From WS-9 sp036274595 (GTDB lineage: Bacteria > Eisenbacteria > RBG-16-71-46 > SZUA-252), in the NCBI GenBank assembly GCA_036274595.1, contig DASUFL010000147.1, positions 1 to 64,000 of the forward strand: a DNA stretch of 64,000 nt, given 5' to 3'. The number at the start of each line of letters is the position of its first letter. Within the stretch, counting starts at the first letter, position 1. The position numbers and the translations under genes were made by a program. Positions 60,901 through 64,000 of this stretch are shown in pieces. Below the pieces are notes generated by a model. It saw nothing but the letters and a program-made list of their open reading frames with translations. It was not told the origin of the DNA and ran no database searches.

Positions 60901-62380
60901 GGTCGCGGTGAACCACACGCTCATGCAGCTCGGCCACTCGGCGGGATCGAACGCGATTCTCTGGTTCCATCTCGCGGTGTGGGTCGTGCTGGCCGCCTAC
61001 GGCCTCCACCGGCTCCACCTCATCCATCTGTATCGAAGGCGCCGGCCCGCCCCGGCCCCGCCCGAGCCCGCGGAATGGCCCCGCGTCACGATCCAGCTCC
61101 CGATCTACGACGAGCGCTACGTGGCGGGGCGGCTCCTCGAGGCCGCGGCGGCCGTGGACTATCCGCGCGAGCGCCTCGAGATCCAGGTGCTCGACGATTC
61201 CGACGACGAGACGGCCGGTCGGATGGCGCGCGCCGTGGCGGCGCTCCGCGATCGCGGTCTCGACGCGGTCCACATCCGTCGCGGGAACCGCGCGGGATAC
61301 AAAGCGGGCGCGCTCGAGCATGGTCTCGCGCTCGCGAAGGGCGATCTGCTCGCCATCTTCGACGCCGATTTCGTGCCCCCGCCCGACATACTCACGAGGA
61401 TGGTCCCGCACTTCGCGGATCCGAGGGTCGGCATGGTCCAGGCGCGGTGGAAGCATCTCAACCGCGACTACTCGCTCCTCGCCCGGCTTCAAGCCATCTC
61501 GCTCGACGCTCACTTCCTGGTGGAGCACACGGCCCGGATGAGCTCGGACCGCTTTTTCAACTTCAACGGCACCGCCGGCATCCTAAGGCGGACGTGCATC
61601 GAGGACGCCGGCGGCTGGCAGTCGGACACGCTCACCGAGGACCTCGACTTGAGCTATCGCGCCCAGCTCAAGGGATGGCGGTTCGTATTCGCGGGGGACG
61701 TGGGCTGCCCGGGCGAGCTCCCGGTGGAGATGAACGCGTTCAAGGCGCAGCAGCACCGCTGGGTTCGAGGCTCGATCCAGGTCGCGCGCAAGCTCCTTCC
61801 GCGGATCTGGAAGAGCGAGGCGCCCCTCGGCGTGAAGGTCGAGGCCACGTTCCACCTCACGTCCAACGTGCCCTACGTGCTCCTCCTTCTCCTCTCGCTC
61901 ATCGTCTATCCGGTCGTGCTCGCGCGCTATTCGAGCCGGAGCGTCTTCTTCCTCGCTGCGGACTCGGCGCTCCTCATCGCCGCGACCGCCCCCGTCCTCG
62001 CCTACTTCGCGCAGGCCGAGCGCGGCTCCGCGCTCAGGCGGCTCCGGTGGGTGCCTCTCGTGATGACGCTCGGAATCGGGCTCGCGGTGAACAACACGCG
62101 GGCGGTCCTCGAGGGACTCTTCTGCCGGGCGGGAGCCTTCCACCGGACGCCGAAGTTCCGGCTGGAAGCGCGGCGCGACCGCTGGCGCGGGAAACGGTAC
62201 CGGTCGCCGGTTCGCGCGCACGTGCTCCTCGAGCTCGGGTTCGGAGTCTACTTCGCATGGGCGATGCTGGCGCTCGCCCGCGCGGGGCTCTGGGCGCCGC
62301 TTCCCTTCTTCCTTCTCTACCTCTTCGGATTCCTCTACGTGGGCGGGCTCTCGGTGGCCCACGCCTCGCGCCGCTCCTGA
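60899..62380 (+). CDS. Processive family 2 glycosyltransferase (cellulose/mannan synthase-like)
   Basis: A 493-residue membrane enzyme with one N-terminal helix (18-38), a cytoplasmic GT-A domain and four to five C-terminal helices. It carries the processive motif set: VLDDSDDE (Asp99/100), FDAD (155-157), LTEDLDLSYR (Thr-Glu-Asp 246-248) and QQHRW (284-288). Residues FNGTAGILRR match the acceptor region. It resembles CslA-type beta-mannan/glucomannan synthases and bacterial BcsA relatives lacking the PilZ domain. Start ATG 60899 or GTG 60908. Its 3' end overlaps the converging gene by 46 bases. Product unknown. Confidence 0.88.
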   Translation: MVAVNHTLMQLGHSAGSNAILWFHLAVWVVLAAYGLHRLHLIHLYRRRRPAPAPPEPAEWPRVTIQLPIYDERYVAGRLLEAAAAVDYPRERLEIQVLDDSDDETAGRMARAVAALRDRGLDAVHIRRGNRAGYKAGALEHGLALAKGDLLAIFDADFVPPPDILTRMVPHFADPRVGMVQARWKHLNRDYSLLARLQAISLDAHFLVEHTARMSSDRFFNFNGTAGILRRTCIEDAGGWQSDTLTEDLDLSYRAQLKGWRFVFAGDVGCPGELPVEMNAFKAQQHRWVRGSIQVARKLLPRIWKSEAPLGVKVEATFHLTSNVPYVLLLLLSLIVYPVVLARYSSRSVFFLAADSALLIAATAPVLAYFAQAERGSALRRLRWVPLVMTLGIGLAVNNTRAVLEGLFCRAGAFHRTPKFRLEARRDRWRGKRYRSPVRAHVLLELGFGVYFAWAMLALARAGLWAPLPFFLLYLFGFLYVGGLSVAHASRRS

Positions 62381-63651
62381 GATCCGGCCGGGCCCGCTGC
62401 CGCGCTCGCGGTCGCGCGGGTCCGGAGCCATGCCGCGGCGGCGACGAGCGCCCAGACTCCATATTCGATCCAGGGGATCCAGGACGGCAGCGTCCACTCG
62501 CCGGTCGCCCGGAAGTGCGGCAGGGGAAGGTACGAGAGCGCGACGAGACCGGTCGCGGCGAGAAGGCCCGCGTCCGGATGGAGCGGCAGGAGCGCCGCGA
62601 GCGGCACGAGATACCACGGAAACAGGGTGGGGCTCGCGACGAGGTAGGCCGTGAGGCAGGCGAGCGCGGCGCCGCTTACGGTCCGCGCGCGGGCCGAGAT
62701 CGCGGCGACGGCCAGGACGAGAAGGGCCGCCAGGAGGAGCCGCGCGGCATAGCCCGAGCCGAGCGCCGCCCGGAAGAGCGGGAACAGAGGTCCGTTGAAC
62801 TCCCAGTGCGCCCCGTAGGCCCCGAGTCCATGGAAGAGGGCCCGTCCCGCCCTGAGAAAGGGGAGCGTGAGGAGCGCCATGGTCAGACCGGCCGGCATCA
62901 AGACGGCCCAGGCCCTCTTCCGGGCGAGCATGGGACCGAGGAGAAGGGGCGTATACTTGACCAGAGAGGCGATGGCCCAGGCGACCCCGGCCGGAACACG
63001 GCGGCCGGCCTCGAGGAGCGCGATCGCAAGGACGAGCGCGGCCGCGGCCAGGAGATCCACGTGGCCGCTTCCGTAGCTCTCGACGAGGACGAGCGGATTC
63101 CACGCGAAGAGGAGGATCCGTTCGGGCGCGAGGCCGCGCCGCCTGAGGAGCGCGAGAAGCGCGATCCAGGCCGCGATCTCGATCGGGAGGTACGCGGCCT
63201 TGAGCGCGGCCGGCGTCGCCCGCACCGATGCGACGGCGGCAAAGAAGAGCTGGGCGGCCGGCGGATAGATCGTGGGGACGTCGGCGTGGTTGAGCCGACC
63301 GAAGAGCTCGTTCCGGCGCTCCACGAGCGCGGGATCGGAGGGGGCGTGAACGAAGGGATTGATGCCGTCTCGCGTCAGCGAGCCGTCCCAGAGATAGCGA
63401 TACGCGTCCTCGGAGAGCGTGGGCGCGGCCGGGATGAGAAGGAGCCGGGCCAGGAGCGCCACCCCGAGGATCCAGCGGAGCGCACGCGCGGACATGGGCG
63501 CCCGGAGCGCGCGGTACGCGGCCAGGAGATAGGCGGCGTGGGCGATCGCCCAGAGGTAGAGGAGCAGGGGCGCCTTCGATCCCAGATCGCCGAGCCGTGG
63601 AAGCACGGCCGCGAATGCGACGAGCACGAGTCCAGCCAGAACGAGGATCAT
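62335..63651 (-). CDS. Polytopic GT-C glycosyltransferase (mannosyltransferase/GT87-like)
   Basis: A 438-residue protein with about eleven membrane helices. The first extracytoplasmic loop has SEDAYRYLWDG followed by GINPFVHAPSDPAL, the acidic pattern of polyprenyl-phosphate-mannose-dependent transferases (GT87 and related DUF2029 proteins). ESYGSGHVDLLA and SPTLFPWYLVPL are also typical. No signal peptide is separate from the first helix. It faces the end of the processive glycosyltransferase and is probably part of a glycan-modifying unit. Its acceptor is unknown. Confidence 0.8.
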   Translation of the reverse strand: MILVLAGLVLVAFAAVLPRLGDLGSKAPLLLYLWAIAHAAYLLAAYRALRAPMSARALRWILGVALLARLLLIPAAPTLSEDAYRYLWDGSLTRDGINPFVHAPSDPALVERRNELFGRLNHADVPTIYPPAAQLFFAAVASVRATPAALKAAYLPIEIAAWIALLALLRRRGLAPERILLFAWNPLVLVESYGSGHVDLLAAAALVLAIALLEAGRRVPAGVAWAIASLVKYTPLLLGPMLARKRAWAVLMPAGLTMALLTLPFLRAGRALFHGLGAYGAHWEFNGPLFPLFRAALGSGYAARLLLAALLVLAVAAISARARTVSGAALACLTAYLVASPTLFPWYLVPLAALLPLHPDAGLLAATGLVALSYLPLPHFRATGEWTLPSWIPWIEYGVWALVAAAAWLRTRATASAAAGPAGSQERREAWATESPPT

Positions 63652-63710
63652 GGGCCGCTCTGGAATGATGGAGAGGATGGGCGATGCACGATGGTGGAAT
63701 TCCCTCGTCC

Positions 63711-64000
63711 GTGAGTCGAACGGGCGAGTCGCATCCTAGGAAAGCGGGGCGGATCGGTCAACGATCCGGGTCCGGCGCCGACGCCGGCGTGCAGGAGGCG
63801 CCGCGCGCCGCGCGCACGGCCGATTCCGCGGCGGAGCTCGAGGCGCTGGATCCCGCGTCGCGCGGCCTCTGGGAGGCGACCGTCCAGACGGACGAGGAGC
63901 GAAAGCCGAGCGGGATCACGCAGGAGATGATCGGGGTCAGTCCCCGGATGCAGCGCGTGTTCCGACTGGTGGAGAAGGTGGCCCCCACGGAGTCGACGGT
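63711..64000 (+). CDS. Sigma-54-dependent activator, N-terminal part (runs off the window)
   Basis: From a GTG at 63711 an open frame runs to the window edge for about 96 codons. The first 65 residues are low-complexity (Ala, Arg, Glu, Ser). Then GITQEMIGVSPRMQRVF and RLVEKVAPTESTV match the beginning of the sigma-54 AAA+ domain, just before the Walker A loop. Another GTG at 63789 is possible. The short N-terminal region leaves no room for a normal receiver or GAF domain. It is the second activator of this family in the window. Confidence 0.7.
   Translation, partial: MSRTGESHPRKAGRIGQRSGSGADAGVQEAPRAARTADSAAELEALDPASRGLWEATVQTDEERKPSGITQEMIGVSPRMQRVFRLVEKVAPTEST

Overview
The window is very GC-rich bacterial chromosomal DNA, almost fully coding, with most genes packed into long operons whose starts and stops overlap (ATGA, GTGA, TGATG). 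The cell is clearly a diderm: it has a Wza-like export protein, predicted outer-membrane lipoproteins and a FadL/OmpP1-like barrel. A TPR lipoprotein beginning Cys-Ala-Tyr-Tyr-Asn-Thr, a secreted protein with a FlgD-like C-terminal tail, and a pyrR-led pyr operon suggest an uncultured lineage near Candidatus Eisenbacteria or another FCB-associated phylum. That placement is inference. No rRNA, tRNA, CRISPR array or insertion sequence is visible, and no gene-free stretch exceeds 300 bases.

Layout. 46-8269 (+): a C-terminal processing peptidase, a tRNA-dihydrouridine synthase, the nickel-pincer cofactor genes larB and larC, a two-domain ECF-type ATPase and a GT-C glycosyltransferase with a TPR tail. 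8276-9498 (-): a nucleoside phosphorylase and a small membrane-anchored protein. 9671-16926 (+): pyrimidine synthesis (pyrR, pyrB, pyrC, a TPR lipoprotein, pyrK, pyrD, pyrF), with a likely PyrR-binding hairpin in the leader. 16923-46816: a large surface-polysaccharide locus. It makes nucleotide sugars (GDP-mannose dehydratase and reductase, GDP-fucose synthase, UDP-glucose dehydrogenase, dTDP-glucose dehydratase plus a cupin epimerase). It also holds two flippases, two ligase/polymerases, a Wza/Wzz pair, two different initiating transferases, many glycosyltransferases, three methyltransferases and a secreted arylsulfotransferase-like protein. 46909-49631: a GAF/sigma-54 activator and a methyltransferase. 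49666-53150: an unrecognised four-gene membrane operon behind a near-consensus promoter. 53104-56214 (-): a sensor kinase and two receiver proteins. 56360-58791: a lipoprotein and an outer-membrane barrel. 58762-63651: a GH15-like hydrolase, a processive family 2 glycosyltransferase and a polyprenol-dependent mannosyltransferase-like protein. At the right edge a second sigma-54 activator begins.

Two genome-style features recur. First, several transcription units have a -10 hexamer only 7-8 bases before the start codon, implying leaderless mRNAs. Second, a few genes whose conserved N-terminus begins upstream of any ATG/GTG/TTG have a strong Shine-Dalgarno sequence placed before a CTG or ACG codon.
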